Source of the DNA: Burkholderiales bacterium
Lineage (GTDB): Bacteria > Pseudomonadota > Gammaproteobacteria > Burkholderiales > JAEUOS01
Length of the DNA: 62,965 nucleotides
Assembly (NCBI GenBank): GCA_016790635.1
Contig: JAEUOR010000079.1
Span: forward strand, 1-62,965
Direction: 5' to 3'
A program made the translations under genes and the position numbers. Below are positions 7,105-15,547 of this stretch, in pieces. Every line of letters begins with the position of its first letter. The first letter of the stretch is position 1. Under the pieces are notes generated by a model. The model searched no databases. It had not been told where the DNA came from and saw only the letters and a program-made list of their open reading frames with translations.

Positions 7105-8016
7105 ATGCAGGGCACGGCGACACAGGGCACGGCGACACCCGGGCAATTCGAACAGTTCTTCACCCGCATCGCGCGGCGCCTGGTCGGCGTGCGCGAGGTG
7201 GTGCCCGTGTCCGGCGGCTGCATCCAGCCTGCCTATGCCGTGACGCTCGCCAGCGGCGAGACCGTCTTTGCCAAGGCCGGCACGCCCGACGAAATGGGCC
7301 GCCTCAAGGCCGAAGCCGGCGGACTCAAGGCATTGGCCGAAGCGAACGCGATCCGCGTGCCGCAGGTCTTCGCCGCGGCCGGCGAAGGGCGCCACAGCTA
7401 CCTGGTCATGGAGCACTTGAAACTCGTCCCCGGCACGCCCGCGTCGTTCGCGCGCCTGGGGCGCGAACTCGCGGCGCTGCATCGCGCCGGGGCGACCGGC
7501 TTCGGCTTCGAGCGCGACAACTATATCGGCGCAACCCCGCAGTCCAATGTCATCGACACCGACTGGCCGCGCTTTTTCGGCGGACGACGCTTGATGCCGC
7601 AACTGGCCCTGGCGGAATCCGGCGTTCACGCCGGCGGCTGGATCGACGAGGGGCGCAAGTTGGCGGAAGCGGCGCGCGCGTTCTTCCCCGGTCACGCGCC
7701 GACGCCGTCGCTGCTGCACGGCGACCTGTGGGGCGGCAACGCCGGATTTCTGGAAGATGGCACGCCGGTTCTCTACGATCCGGCCGTGTACTACGGTGAT
7801 CGCGAGGCCGATCTGGCGATGACCGAACTCTTCGGCGGCTTCCCGGCCGAATTCTTCGCCGCCTATCGCGAGGCCTGGCCGCTCGATGCCGGCTACGTGA
7901 CAAGGCGTGATTTCTACAACCTCTATCATGTGTTGAACCACGCCAACCTGTTTGGCGGCAACTACGTCGCCCAGGCGCGCGACCTGATCCTGCGCCTGAC
8001 GGCGACGATTCGCTGA
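7105..8016 (+). CDS. Fructosamine/ketosamine-3-kinase family protein
   Basis: 303 aa. Contains the aminoglycoside-phosphotransferase-like kinase features of the FN3K/YniA family: P-loop-like GGCIQPAYAVTLASGETVFAK, VMEHL hinge, the catalytic loop SLLHGDLWGGNAGF and metal-binding YDPAVYYGDREADLAMTELFGG. Such kinases phosphorylate ketoamine sugars on glycated proteins so that the adduct falls off. The first dozen residues contain a short duplicated GTAT-type stretch encoded by a tandem repeat (about 7110-7138). ATG 7105 has no Shine-Dalgarno but sits 6 nt after TAAGAT. Confidence 0.88.
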   Translation: MQGTATQGTATPGQFEQFFTRIARRLVGVREVVPVSGGCIQPAYAVTLASGETVFAKAGTPDEMGRLKAEAGGLKALAEANAIRVPQVFAAAGEGRHSYLVMEHLKLVPGTPASFARLGRELAALHRAGATGFGFERDNYIGATPQSNVIDTDWPRFFGGRRLMPQLALAESGVHAGGWIDEGRKLAEAARAFFPGHAPTPSLLHGDLWGGNAGFLEDGTPVLYDPAVYYGDREADLAMTELFGGFPAEFFAAYREAWPLDAGYVTRRDFYNLYHVLNHANLFGGNYVAQARDLILRLTATIR

Positions 8017-8044
8017 TCCCTGCAACCACCACCAAGGACCCAAC

Positions 8045-8233
8045 ATGCCCCTCATCCACATCAGCCTCTTTGAAGGCCGCACCGTCGAACAAAAGCGCGA
8101 GCTCGCGCAGGCCATCACCAGCGAGACCTGCCGGGTGCTCAAGATCGAGCCCTCGTCGGTGGACATCATCTACGAAGACATCAAGAAACACGATTGGGCC
8201 ACCGCCGGCAAACTCTGGTCCGACCCGCGCTGA
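8045..8233 (+). CDS. 4-oxalocrotonate tautomerase-like protein
   Basis: 62 aa, the standard length of the 4-OT subfamily. The sequence starts MPLIHISLFEGRTVEQKREL, so removal of Met exposes the catalytic N-terminal proline; the ITSETCRVLKIEPSSVDIIYEDI helix-strand also fits. 4-OT enzymes ketonise dienols in catechol meta-cleavage, but many homologues act elsewhere. AAGGA about 7 nt upstream supports the start. Follows the kinase by 28 bp and precedes the amidase by 30 bp, so may be co-transcribed. Confidence 0.88.
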   Translation: MPLIHISLFEGRTVEQKRELAQAITSETCRVLKIEPSSVDIIYEDIKKHDWATAGKLWSDPR

Positions 8234-8263
8234 CCCTGCCTGAGACACTGCCTTCGCCGATCC

Positions 8264-9691
8264 ATGACGACCGTGTCCGACCTGGTCTTTTTGAGCGCCG
8301 CTGAACTCGCGCGGCGATTTCGCGACCGCTCGCTCTCGCCGGTCGAGGCGACGCGCGCGACGCTGGCGCGCATCGAGGCGATCAACCCGCGCATCAACGC
8401 CTATTGCCACGTCGACGTCGAGTCGGCGTTGAACGATGCGCGCGCGTCCGAGGCGCGCTGGTTGAAAGGCGCGCCGCTTTCGCCGATCGACGGCGTGCCC
8501 ACCGGCATCAAGGACCTGATCCTGGCGCGCGGCTGGCCGACCCTGCGCGGCTCGCTCACCGTCGATGTGGCCGGGCCGTGGAACGAAGACGCGCCGGCCA
8601 CCGCGCGCCTGCGCGAAGCGGGCGCCGTGATCCTGGGCAAAACCACCACGCCGGAGTGGGGCTGGAAGGGCGCGACCGATTCGCCGCGCACCGGCATTAC
8701 GCGTAACCCGTGGAACCCGGAGTGCACGCCCGGCGGCTCGTCCGGCGGCGCCTCGGCGGCGCTCGCCGCCGGCATGGGGGCGTTGCAGGTCGGCACCGAC
8801 GGCGGCGGGTCGATCCGCATTCCCAACGCGTTGACCGCCACCACCGGGATCAAGGCCCACTTCGGGCGCGTACCGGCCTGGCCCTTGTCGCCCATGGGCA
8901 ACGTTGCGCACGTCGGCCCGATGGCGCGCACCGTCGAGGATGCGGCGATGCTCCTGGACGTGCTTGCGCGCCCGGATGCCCGCGACTGGACCGCGCTGCC
9001 ACCGACAGAGCCGGCGTATGCGGCCGCGCTCACGCGCGGCGTCAAGGGCCTGCGCATCGCCTACAGCGCGCGACTGGGCTACGTGTCGTATGTCGATACC
9101 GAAATCGAATCCGCGGTCGCCGCCGCTGTCCAGGTCTTTGCCGATCTGGGCGCCACGGTGGAAGCCGCCGACCCGGGCTTTCCCGACTGCGGCCCGCTCT
9201 TCGCCACGCACTGGTTCTCGATCGCGCGCAACACCTTCGGTCGTCTGCCGCCGGACAAATACAAGCTGCTCGACCCGGGCCTGCAAGCCACCTGCGAATA
9301 CGCCGCACGCTACGGCATCGCCGATTTCCTCGACTATCAGGCGGGACGCGTGCAGGTCGGCGAGGCGATGAAGACATTCAACACCCGCTACGACCTCCTG
9401 ATCACACCGGCCACGGCCGTGCCTGCCTTCGCGGTCGGCCGTGTCGCACCGGAGACGCCGCCGGGCATCAACGCCAATCCGGCCGACTGGACCTGGTGGA
9501 CCCCGTTTTCCTACCCTTTCAACCTGACCCAGCAGCCCGCGATGAGCGTCAACTGCGGCTTCACCAAAAGCGGCTTGCCGATCGGCATGCAGATCGTCGC
9601 GCCGGCGTATCGCGAGGAACTCGCGCTGGCGGCGGGGCATGCGTTCGCGGCGACACGAGCGCGGATCGCGTGGCCGGAGTCGAAGGCCTGA
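8264..9691 (+). CDS. Amidase (amidase-signature family)
   Basis: 475 aa. Amidase-signature serine hydrolase cleaving C-N amide bonds; substrate unknown. The Ser-cisSer-Lys triad is visible: Lys83 in GVPTGIKDLIL, Ser159 in CTPGGSSGGASAALAAG and the nucleophile Ser183 in VGTDGGGSIRIP. The sequence resembles stand-alone amidases rather than GatA, and no gatB/gatC is adjacent. The C-terminus overlaps the next ORF by about 22 nt. Confidence 0.9.
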   Translation: MTTVSDLVFLSAAELARRFRDRSLSPVEATRATLARIEAINPRINAYCHVDVESALNDARASEARWLKGAPLSPIDGVPTGIKDLILARGWPTLRGSLTVDVAGPWNEDAPATARLREAGAVILGKTTTPEWGWKGATDSPRTGITRNPWNPECTPGGSSGGASAALAAGMGALQVGTDGGGSIRIPNALTATTGIKAHFGRVPAWPLSPMGNVAHVGPMARTVEDAAMLLDVLARPDARDWTALPPTEPAYAAALTRGVKGLRIAYSARLGYVSYVDTEIESAVAAAVQVFADLGATVEAADPGFPDCGPLFATHWFSIARNTFGRLPPDKYKLLDPGLQATCEYAARYGIADFLDYQAGRVQVGEAMKTFNTRYDLLITPATAVPAFAVGRVAPETPPGINANPADWTWWTPFSYPFNLTQQPAMSVNCGFTKSGLPIGMQIVAPAYREELALAAGHAFAATRARIAWPESKA

Positions 9692-10587
9692 TCCGCGAGG
9701 CGCGCGCCCTGGCGATCGCGTGGGCTGCACTCTGGCGGGCCCAGGTGGCGCATCTGCTCCTGTTCGCGGCGGCACCTTTGGTGCTTGCACTGCTGCAAGT
9801 GGCGCTGGGTATTGTCTTCCTGCCGTTCTTGCTGCTCAGCGCCGGGGACCGGAGTGTCGAACTTGCGCGCGCCGCCATGCATCTGCGTGATCCGGCTTGC
9901 TGGGTCATGTTGGCGCCTTGCAGCGTCGCCGACAAGGCCCTGTTCACCTTTCCTTGGGCGAGCGCCATGCGTGATGCGAGCCCCGCGCCAGGCACCCCCG
10001 AACCTGAGCCGTTTCTGCCGCTGCCGTCGGACTTCACCGTGCGCCACGCCTGGTTTCTGCTGTGGTTGCTGTGGTTTCTGTCCTACCTGACCAAGCACGG
10101 GCGACAGGGCAAGGAGCAAGCGCGGCGCACCGTGGATGCCGCGACGAGCGCGTCGGGCAGGAATTCAACGGCCCCGGTCGCATCGTCAATCAACTCTCGC
10201 ATCGCCCCAGCGACGGCGGTTCTCACGGAGGCGTCGGTCGAGCGCGCTCCGGATCATTCCGAAGTACGCCCCATGTTGCGCGTTGCAGGCGGAAGCATGG
10301 CGCACTTCCGCCTGGCGGCCGGCAGTGTTTCGAAAGCAGTCGTCCATCGCAGTGTCGAAGAACTCTGGTACGTCGTGGCCGGCACCGGCGAACTTTGGCG
10401 CAAGACCGGAGCCCATGAACAGATCGTCAAGCTACTCCCGGGCATCAGCGTCTCGATCCCGGTCGGTACGAGCTTCCAGTTCCGTGCCACGACGACCCTG
10501 GAGATCATCGCGACGACCATGCCGCCGTGGCCCGGCGACGATGAGGCGATTGCGGTGCAAGGGGTCTTTGAAGAATCGCAATCCTGA
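9670..10587 (+). CDS. Cupin protein with N-terminal membrane segment (possible fusion)
   Basis: One frame stays open from GTG 9670 to 10587 (305 aa). Residues about 10-55 are strongly hydrophobic (IAWAALWRAQVAHLLLF, LVLALLQVALGIVFLPFLLL) and a third hydrophobic patch, HAWFLLWLLWFLSYL, lies near residue 130. The last 110 residues are a clear cupin: GSMAHFRLAAGSVSKAVVHR, EELWYVVAGTGELWR, and LLPGISVSIPVGTSFQFRA, with metal-ligand-like His/Glu. Either a membrane-anchored cupin exists, or the cupin is a separate small gene starting near GTG 10132 and the upstream frame is fortuitous. The cupin is certain; the fusion is not. Confidence 0.55.
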   Translation: MAGVEGLIREARALAIAWAALWRAQVAHLLLFAAAPLVLALLQVALGIVFLPFLLLSAGDRSVELARAAMHLRDPACWVMLAPCSVADKALFTFPWASAMRDASPAPGTPEPEPFLPLPSDFTVRHAWFLLWLLWFLSYLTKHGRQGKEQARRTVDAATSASGRNSTAPVASSINSRIAPATAVLTEASVERAPDHSEVRPMLRVAGGSMAHFRLAAGSVSKAVVHRSVEELWYVVAGTGELWRKTGAHEQIVKLLPGISVSIPVGTSFQFRATTTLEIIATTMPPWPGDDEAIAVQGVFEESQS

Positions 10588-10623
10588 ATGCGCGGCCGCG
10601 GCCGGCAATGACGAGAGTCCGAT

Positions 10624-11328
10624 ATGGCAACCGCAGAACAGTTGAAGCAAAAAATCAAGGTCGTGATGTTCGACCAGTACGGTACCGTGGTCGACATGCA
10701 AAAGGGATTGACCGAGATCGCCGCGCCCTTCCTCAAGGCCAAGGGTTGGACCGGCAACCCGAACTCGTTTGTCACCTGGTGGCGCCGCACGCACTTCGAG
10801 AACTCGATGATCGATGCGCTCCTGCACAAGGAGCACACGTCCTATCGCGAGATCGGCCATCGCGCCGTCGCCTACACGATGGACCGGGCGGGCATTCAAT
10901 ACACCCAGGAAGAAGTGCGTTACCTGGTCGCATGCATCGAGAAGCTCACCTGCTTTCCCGACGTCCCGGCCGCGCTGGCCAGGCTTCAGTCCAGGTACAA
11001 GATCGTCGTCCTGTCCAACGGCGACCCGGACATGCTTGAGACCGCCAAGCAGTATCACAAGGTGCCGTTCGACGCGGTCATCTCAGTCGCCGCAGCCGGG
11101 TCATTCAAGCCACATGTAGCCACCTACACCAAGGCCGCCGAGATCATGCGGGTGCGCATGGACGAAGTGCTGTTTGTCGCCAACCACGCCTTCGACTGCG
11201 TGGGCGCCAAGGCCGCCGGGATGTACAGCGCGTTCATCGATCGCCGCAAGCGTCCCTTCGGCGCGACGCCGCATCAACCGGACATATGGGTCGATGACAT
11301 GAAGTCGCTCGCTGAGCAGATGGTTTGA
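10624..11328 (+). CDS. Haloacid dehalogenase, type II family
   Basis: 234 aa. HAD-superfamily L-2-haloacid dehalogenase type: nucleophile Asp17 in VVMFDQYGTVVD, motif II VVLSNGDPDMLE, motif III Lys in GSFKPHVATYTKAAE, and motif IV FVANHAFDCVGAKAAG. Such enzymes displace halide from 2-haloacids, though many relatives are phosphatases. The gene follows the cupin by 36 bp and ends 4 bp from the converging Rieske gene, so it closes this rightward group. Substrate unproven. Confidence 0.85.
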   Translation: MATAEQLKQKIKVVMFDQYGTVVDMQKGLTEIAAPFLKAKGWTGNPNSFVTWWRRTHFENSMIDALLHKEHTSYREIGHRAVAYTMDRAGIQYTQEEVRYLVACIEKLTCFPDVPAALARLQSRYKIVVLSNGDPDMLETAKQYHKVPFDAVISVAAAGSFKPHVATYTKAAEIMRVRMDEVLFVANHAFDCVGAKAAGMYSAFIDRRKRPFGATPHQPDIWVDDMKSLAEQMV

Positions 11329-11332
11329 ATCG

Positions 11333-11653
11333 CTAATGCGCGAGACGAACTTTGATGGTTCCAGCTTCGACCAGAACCTGGTGCGGTCGTACCGCAACGG
11401 TGCACGGCGCCGACAAGGGTGCGCCGGTGCGCACGTCGAAGCGCCCGAAGTGCAGCGGACACTCGATGACATGGCCCTCCAGATAGCCGTCCGAGAGCCG
11501 CGCGCGCATGTGGGTGCAGGTGTCGTCGGTGGCGAAGACTTCACCGGCGACGTTGTAGAGCGCGATGCCGCGTCCGCCGATTTCGACGCGGCGGGCTTCA
11601 CCTTCAGGAACATCGTCGACGTTCGCGACGACGACCCACGCATCCGCGCTCAC
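11333..11653 (-). CDS. Rieske [2Fe-2S] ferredoxin
   Basis: 106 aa, GTG start. The cluster ligands are intact: Cys-Thr-His in DDTCTHMRARL and Cys-x2-His in VIECPLHFGRFD, in a small biphenyl-dioxygenase-type ferredoxin. It should pass electrons to a Rieske ring-hydroxylating oxygenase; the obvious partner is the oxygenase at 21031-22308, across the same divergon. It is the last gene of the leftward run, 4 bp after the ThDP enzyme. No dedicated ferredoxin reductase is in the window. Confidence 0.9.
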   Translation of the reverse strand: MSADAWVVVANVDDVPEGEARRVEIGGRGIALYNVAGEVFATDDTCTHMRARLSDGYLEGHVIECPLHFGRFDVRTGAPLSAPCTVAVRPHQVLVEAGTIKVRLAH

Positions 11654-11657
11654 CCGC

Positions 11658-13394
11658 CTACTCGCAGATCACGTTGAGCAGCGCCTGGCGGCCTTCGCGG
11701 ACCGCGGCCAGGCCGCGCGCCAGCGCGCCCGGCAGTTGCTCGCGGCTGCTGACTTTTTCCCCGTAGCCACCGGATGCCTCGCAGTACTTTTCGAAGTCGG
11801 GTGAGGGCGCGAGCGGGGAGAGCGGCACATGCGGCGCTTTGGCCGCCGCGCCCTGGCCGTACATGCCCTTGGTCGCCAGTTCGACTGCGCCCCATTTACC
11901 GTTGTTGCAGACGATGGTCAGCACCGGTATGCCGTGCGCCGCGGCGGCCTGGTGGCAGGCGGCCGGGTTGGCAAAGATGTAGGCGCCGTCGCCGATGGTG
12001 GCGATCACGGTCGCCTCTGGCCGCGCCTGGCGAATGCCCATCGCCGCAGGCAGGCCCCAGCCCAGGCCGCCGGCGGGCGGCAGGCTGTAGAAGCTGCCCG
12101 GTGCGTTGAAGTGCAGGTACTGGCGCAGCGCCCAGTATTCGTTGACCACGATGGCATCGGCCGGCTTGGCCAGGTTCAGGCAGTGCGAGAGCCAGGTCTT
12201 GGTGATCGCGCCGCCGCGTGCGCGGTCGGCGTCTAGCGCGGCGGTATTGCGCTTGGCTTGCGCGTCGCGGATCGTCGCCAGACGCGTTGCGCGCGCGGCC
12301 TGGGCGGGCTTGGTCTCTGCATCGGTGGCAGCGCGTCGCGCGACGAGCGCGTCCTTGAGCGCGGCCAGGAAGGGTGCAGCGCCGGCAGTCACGATGAGAT
12401 CGGCGCGGTGGCTGCGCACCGGGTAGTCGGCCCACAGCGGGTCGACGCCCACCTGGATCACCTTCGCCTCCGGCTTGGGCGCGCCCTGGCGCGGAATCCA
12501 GGGTACGTCGGATTCGAGGGTCAGGACCACGTCGGCGTCGCCAACGAGCGTCTCCGCCTCGAAGCCGGCGTGCGCGGGGGAGTCCGCGGGCAGGCAGATC
12601 ATGCGCGCCTTGTTCTCCACCACCGGCAGGGCCCAGGTCTCGGCGATCTCGGCCAGGAGGGTCACGGCGCGCGGGTCGCGCCCGCTGGCTGCGGCGATGA
12701 TGAGCGGCGCTCGCGCACTGGCGATCCACTCGGCGGCGGTGGCCACCTGCGCGGGGTCAGGGTGCGGCTCGCTGGCGGCGGCAGGCGCCTGCGCGCTCCA
12801 GGAGAGTTGTTCCAGCGGCGCGGCGATGACTTCGCGCGGCAGGGTCAGGTACACCGGGCCGCGCGGCGCGGCGTGGGTGATGGCCAGGGCGCGCTCAGTG
12901 ACTTCGCGCACGTTCAGGCCGTCGCGCAACTCGTAGTCCCACTTGACCAGTTCGCGCAGCATGCCGGCCTGGTCGTACATTTCCTGCGCCCAGTGGATCC
13001 ACGCATTGCGCGCGCCGGTGCGGCCGGATTCAAAGAGCGGCGTGCGTCCCGCCGCCAGCAACAGCGGCACCTGGTCGCGCGCCGCGTTCATGAGCGCGCA
13101 CACCGCATTGGCGGTGCCGACCGATACGTGCAGCATCACCGCCTGTGCGCGACCGGTGGCGAGAGCGTAACCGTGCGCCATGCCGACGGCCAGGTTTTCG
13201 TGCGGGCAGACAATGGGTTCCGGGTACAGCAGTCCGGATGCGGCGGCGCGTGCGTAGGCTTCGATCAGCGGCGGGGTGTCGGTGCCGGCGTTGACGTAGA
13301 GGTAATCGATGCCGCGCGCCTTGAGCAGCGCCAGCCAGGCCTCGGCCACCGTGGTCGTGGCGACGGTGGTGAGTTCTGCGTGTTCGGCTTTCAT
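11658..13394 (-). CDS. Thiamine-diphosphate-dependent enzyme (acetolactate synthase/decarboxylase fold)
   Basis: 578 aa. The three-domain ThDP fold is complete: the activating Glu66 in CPHENLAVGMAHGYAL, a central domain with LIIAAASGRDPRAV, and the ThDP/Mg site GDGAYIFANPAACHQ ending VCNN (GDG-x(n)-NN). It resembles benzoylformate decarboxylase or acetolactate synthase catalytic subunits but has no partner regulatory subunit, and ALS-type FAD-region conservation is not obvious. In this cluster it most likely decarboxylates or ligates a 2-oxo acid arising from ring cleavage. The start overlaps the amidohydrolase stop by ATGA. Confidence 0.85.
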   Translation of the reverse strand: MKAEHAELTTVATTTVAEAWLALLKARGIDYLYVNAGTDTPPLIEAYARAAASGLLYPEPIVCPHENLAVGMAHGYALATGRAQAVMLHVSVGTANAVCALMNAARDQVPLLLAAGRTPLFESGRTGARNAWIHWAQEMYDQAGMLRELVKWDYELRDGLNVREVTERALAITHAAPRGPVYLTLPREVIAAPLEQLSWSAQAPAAASEPHPDPAQVATAAEWIASARAPLIIAAASGRDPRAVTLLAEIAETWALPVVENKARMICLPADSPAHAGFEAETLVGDADVVLTLESDVPWIPRQGAPKPEAKVIQVGVDPLWADYPVRSHRADLIVTAGAAPFLAALKDALVARRAATDAETKPAQAARATRLATIRDAQAKRNTAALDADRARGGAITKTWLSHCLNLAKPADAIVVNEYWALRQYLHFNAPGSFYSLPPAGGLGWGLPAAMGIRQARPEATVIATIGDGAYIFANPAACHQAAAAHGIPVLTIVCNNGKWGAVELATKGMYGQGAAAKAPHVPLSPLAPSPDFEKYCEASGGYGEKVSSREQLPGALARGLAAVREGRQALLNVICE

Positions 13395-14857
13395 GCGACC
13401 TCCGTAGCGGGCTTGGCCGTGGCGGCGTTTCTGCCGGCGGCGCCTTTGGTCGGCAACGATCGAGCGGCGTCTTCGAGAACGGTGCCCGCGAAGTACTTGG
13501 GGTTCATGCCGAGGTGCAGGGACGCCGGGTTCACGAACATGAGTTCGCGAAAGTCGGCCGGAGTCAGGAGCCGGCCCTCGACCAGGCTCCAGGCTTCCGA
13601 GAGCACGGTCTTGGCTTCCATGACATCCCAGTGGCCGATGTCGGAGCCGAACATGGCTTTCAGCTTGGCGCCGACCGGCGACAGGCGGCGGTTGAAGGCC
13701 ACCGACATCATGCGGTCGTCGGCCTCGCAGCCGAAATAGAAGTTGTCGCAAAAAAGCGGCTTCAGGTCGGCCACTTCACGCATGCCGCAAGCCTCGAATT
13801 CATCGAAGGGGTCGGGGCGTTCCGGGCGCGCGGCACGGTGGTGCGGCGCGGCGCGAATGCGCTCGCCGGTCAGGTAGGCGTTGCCATATTCATCGAACAG
13901 GCGGGCCAGGAGGTCGACATCAAGCGCAGCAGGGTCCAGGGTGGCCAGGAGGGTGTCGCGGTTGCGCTTCTCGAAATGCTCGACGATGTCGTTGAGCAAG
14001 CCCATGGCCCAGGCGACGCCGCCTTCGAGAAAGCCGAAATTGAGGGTCGGGAAGCGCCTGGTCACCCCGCCGAAAAAAAGCGCGCGGCAAAAGAAATCCG
14101 CGCCCTGCGCGAAGCTGCCCAGGTGGTTGAAGACATAGTTGGTCGGCGAGGCACGGTAGCCGCTGCCGCGCGCCGCGGTGTGGCAGACCGGCGCCACGCC
14201 CAGTTCCACGCAGCGCCGCCAAAAGGGGTCGTAGTCGTAGGGCGCATCCATCGCGATCGAGCGGGTCGACTCGGAATACGCCGCCAGTTGCGGCGCGGCG
14301 CGCGCGATCTCGGAGTGCGGGCGGCGAATCTCGGTGCCGATCATGATCGCCTTGTGGCCCAGCTTCAGCACCGCGTGATCCAGTTCGGCGATGGCTTCTT
14401 CGGGTGTGAAGGTCGGAATCACCGCCACCGGACGCACGCGGTCGCCGACCTCATTGAACATGTCGGCATACATCGTGTTCAGGGCGCGGCAGGTGGCCTG
14501 GCGCAACTCATCGTCGCCGATGTAGAGCCCCGGGATGCCGTTGGTCGTGTAGCAATGCGCAAAGTCGATGCCCGCCTCGTCCATGCGCGCGCGGAACAAT
14601 TTCGGCAGCATGGCCATCGCGCGGTCGCCGGTGTGCTTGCCCGAGGGCACGCCCCACCAGATGGTGCGGGTCTCGAACTTGTACGGGTTGCCGCGCATGC
14701 GCGCGCGCGAACGCTCGACCATCGCGCTGCCGGCCACCTGCGCCAGAAAATCATCCAGCGCGAACTCGCACTCCAGCACGTGCGCATCGGCGTCGATGAC
14801 CGGATGGTCCAGCTTGGCGCGTACATCACAGCCGGGAAATTGCGCAAAGCCTGACAT
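13391..14857 (-). CDS. Amidohydrolase-superfamily protein (ACMSD/resorcylate-decarboxylase-like)
   Basis: 488 aa, longer than the usual 300-350. The N-terminus has HPVIDADAHVLE (a D-x-H metal motif), the middle has GVAPVCHTAARGSG and the C-terminus MFGSDIGHWDV, the metal-ligand pattern of the amidohydrolase_2 group that includes ACMS decarboxylase and gamma-resorcylate decarboxylase. It may decarboxylate or hydrolyse an aromatic or ring-fission acid. Within the operon it sits between the aldolase and the ThDP enzyme. Reaction not assignable from sequence. Confidence 0.82.
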   Translation of the reverse strand: MSGFAQFPGCDVRAKLDHPVIDADAHVLECEFALDDFLAQVAGSAMVERSRARMRGNPYKFETRTIWWGVPSGKHTGDRAMAMLPKLFRARMDEAGIDFAHCYTTNGIPGLYIGDDELRQATCRALNTMYADMFNEVGDRVRPVAVIPTFTPEEAIAELDHAVLKLGHKAIMIGTEIRRPHSEIARAAPQLAAYSESTRSIAMDAPYDYDPFWRRCVELGVAPVCHTAARGSGYRASPTNYVFNHLGSFAQGADFFCRALFFGGVTRRFPTLNFGFLEGGVAWAMGLLNDIVEHFEKRNRDTLLATLDPAALDVDLLARLFDEYGNAYLTGERIRAAPHHRAARPERPDPFDEFEACGMREVADLKPLFCDNFYFGCEADDRMMSVAFNRRLSPVGAKLKAMFGSDIGHWDVMEAKTVLSEAWSLVEGRLLTPADFRELMFVNPASLHLGMNPKYFAGTVLEDAARSLPTKGAAGRNAATAKPATEVA

Positions 14858-14872
14858 GGCGTCTCCCTTTGT

Positions 14873-15547
14873 TCAGTCCTTCTTGAGCATGTGCTCGTAG
14901 GAGGCGCCCATGACTTCGTGGATCGCCTGGCCGGACTTGAGCGCGCCTGCCATCGCCGCCTCGCGCGCGGCGATGGCCTCGGCCGCCGCGAGCACGCGCT
15001 CGATATCGGCCGCGGCAATGAATGCGACTCCGCTGCCGTCGGCCAGCACGTAGTCGCCGGGGTGCACGGTGACATCGCCGATCGCCACCGGGCACTGGTT
15101 GCCGGCTTCCGCGATGCGTCCGCGCGCGGTGCGCGCCGTCGTGCCGCGTGCGAACACCGGAAAGCCGTGTTCGCGCGACTCGTCGATGTCGCGCACCAGG
15201 CCGTCGCTGATGACCCCGGCCACGCCCTTGAGTTTGGCTCCCAGGGTGAGGATGCCCCCCCACGAACCGGCCTCGATGCCGGAGCGCGACTCGATGACGA
15301 TGATGTCGCCGACCAAGCAGTTGGCGATCGCGGTGGTGCCCAGATGACGCGGCGGACCGGCGGTCGGCGCCACCTGGTCTTTTGCGACCAAGCGCGCGGT
15401 GACCACGCGCCCGCCGATGCGCGCCTCGGTCGCCAGGCGCGGCAGGCCGTTGACGTAACCACGCATGCCCAGCTTGTCCAGCGCGTCGGACACCGCGCAC
15501 ACGTCCACGCGCTGCAGGCGCGCAACCAAGGATTGATCTATTGCCAT
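14873..15547 (-). CDS. RraA/LigK-like aldolase (HMG/CHA aldolase family)
   Basis: 224 aa. RraA-fold signatures: VSDALDKLGMRG, GRVVTARLVAKDQ, GSWGGILTLGAKLKGVAGVISDGLVRDIDE and FARGTTARTARGR. The GVISDG-x-x-RD metal site is present. Members with this length are 4-hydroxy-4-methyl-2-oxoglutarate / 4-carboxy-4-hydroxy-2-oxoadipate (CHA) aldolases, which make pyruvate and oxaloacetate at the end of the protocatechuate 4,5-cleavage pathway. The LigB-like and LigJ-like neighbours favour that role over RNase-E regulation. Overlaps the dioxygenase gene by 10 nt. Confidence 0.85.
   Translation of the reverse strand: MAIDQSLVARLQRVDVCAVSDALDKLGMRGYVNGLPRLATEARIGGRVVTARLVAKDQVAPTAGPPRHLGTTAIANCLVGDIIVIESRSGIEAGSWGGILTLGAKLKGVAGVISDGLVRDIDESREHGFPVFARGTTARTARGRIAEAGNQCPVAIGDVTVHPGDYVLADGSGVAFIAAADIERVLAAAEAIAAREAAMAGALKSGQAIHEVMGASYEHMLKKD

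Noticed and set aside
7549..9790. Large leftward open frame covering the kinase, tautomerase and amidase region
   Set aside because: Overlaps three clear genes and has no recognisable domain.
14873..15547. RraA as RNase E inhibitor
   Set aside because: Neighbouring ring-cleavage genes and the GVISDG/RD metal motif point to an aldolase.
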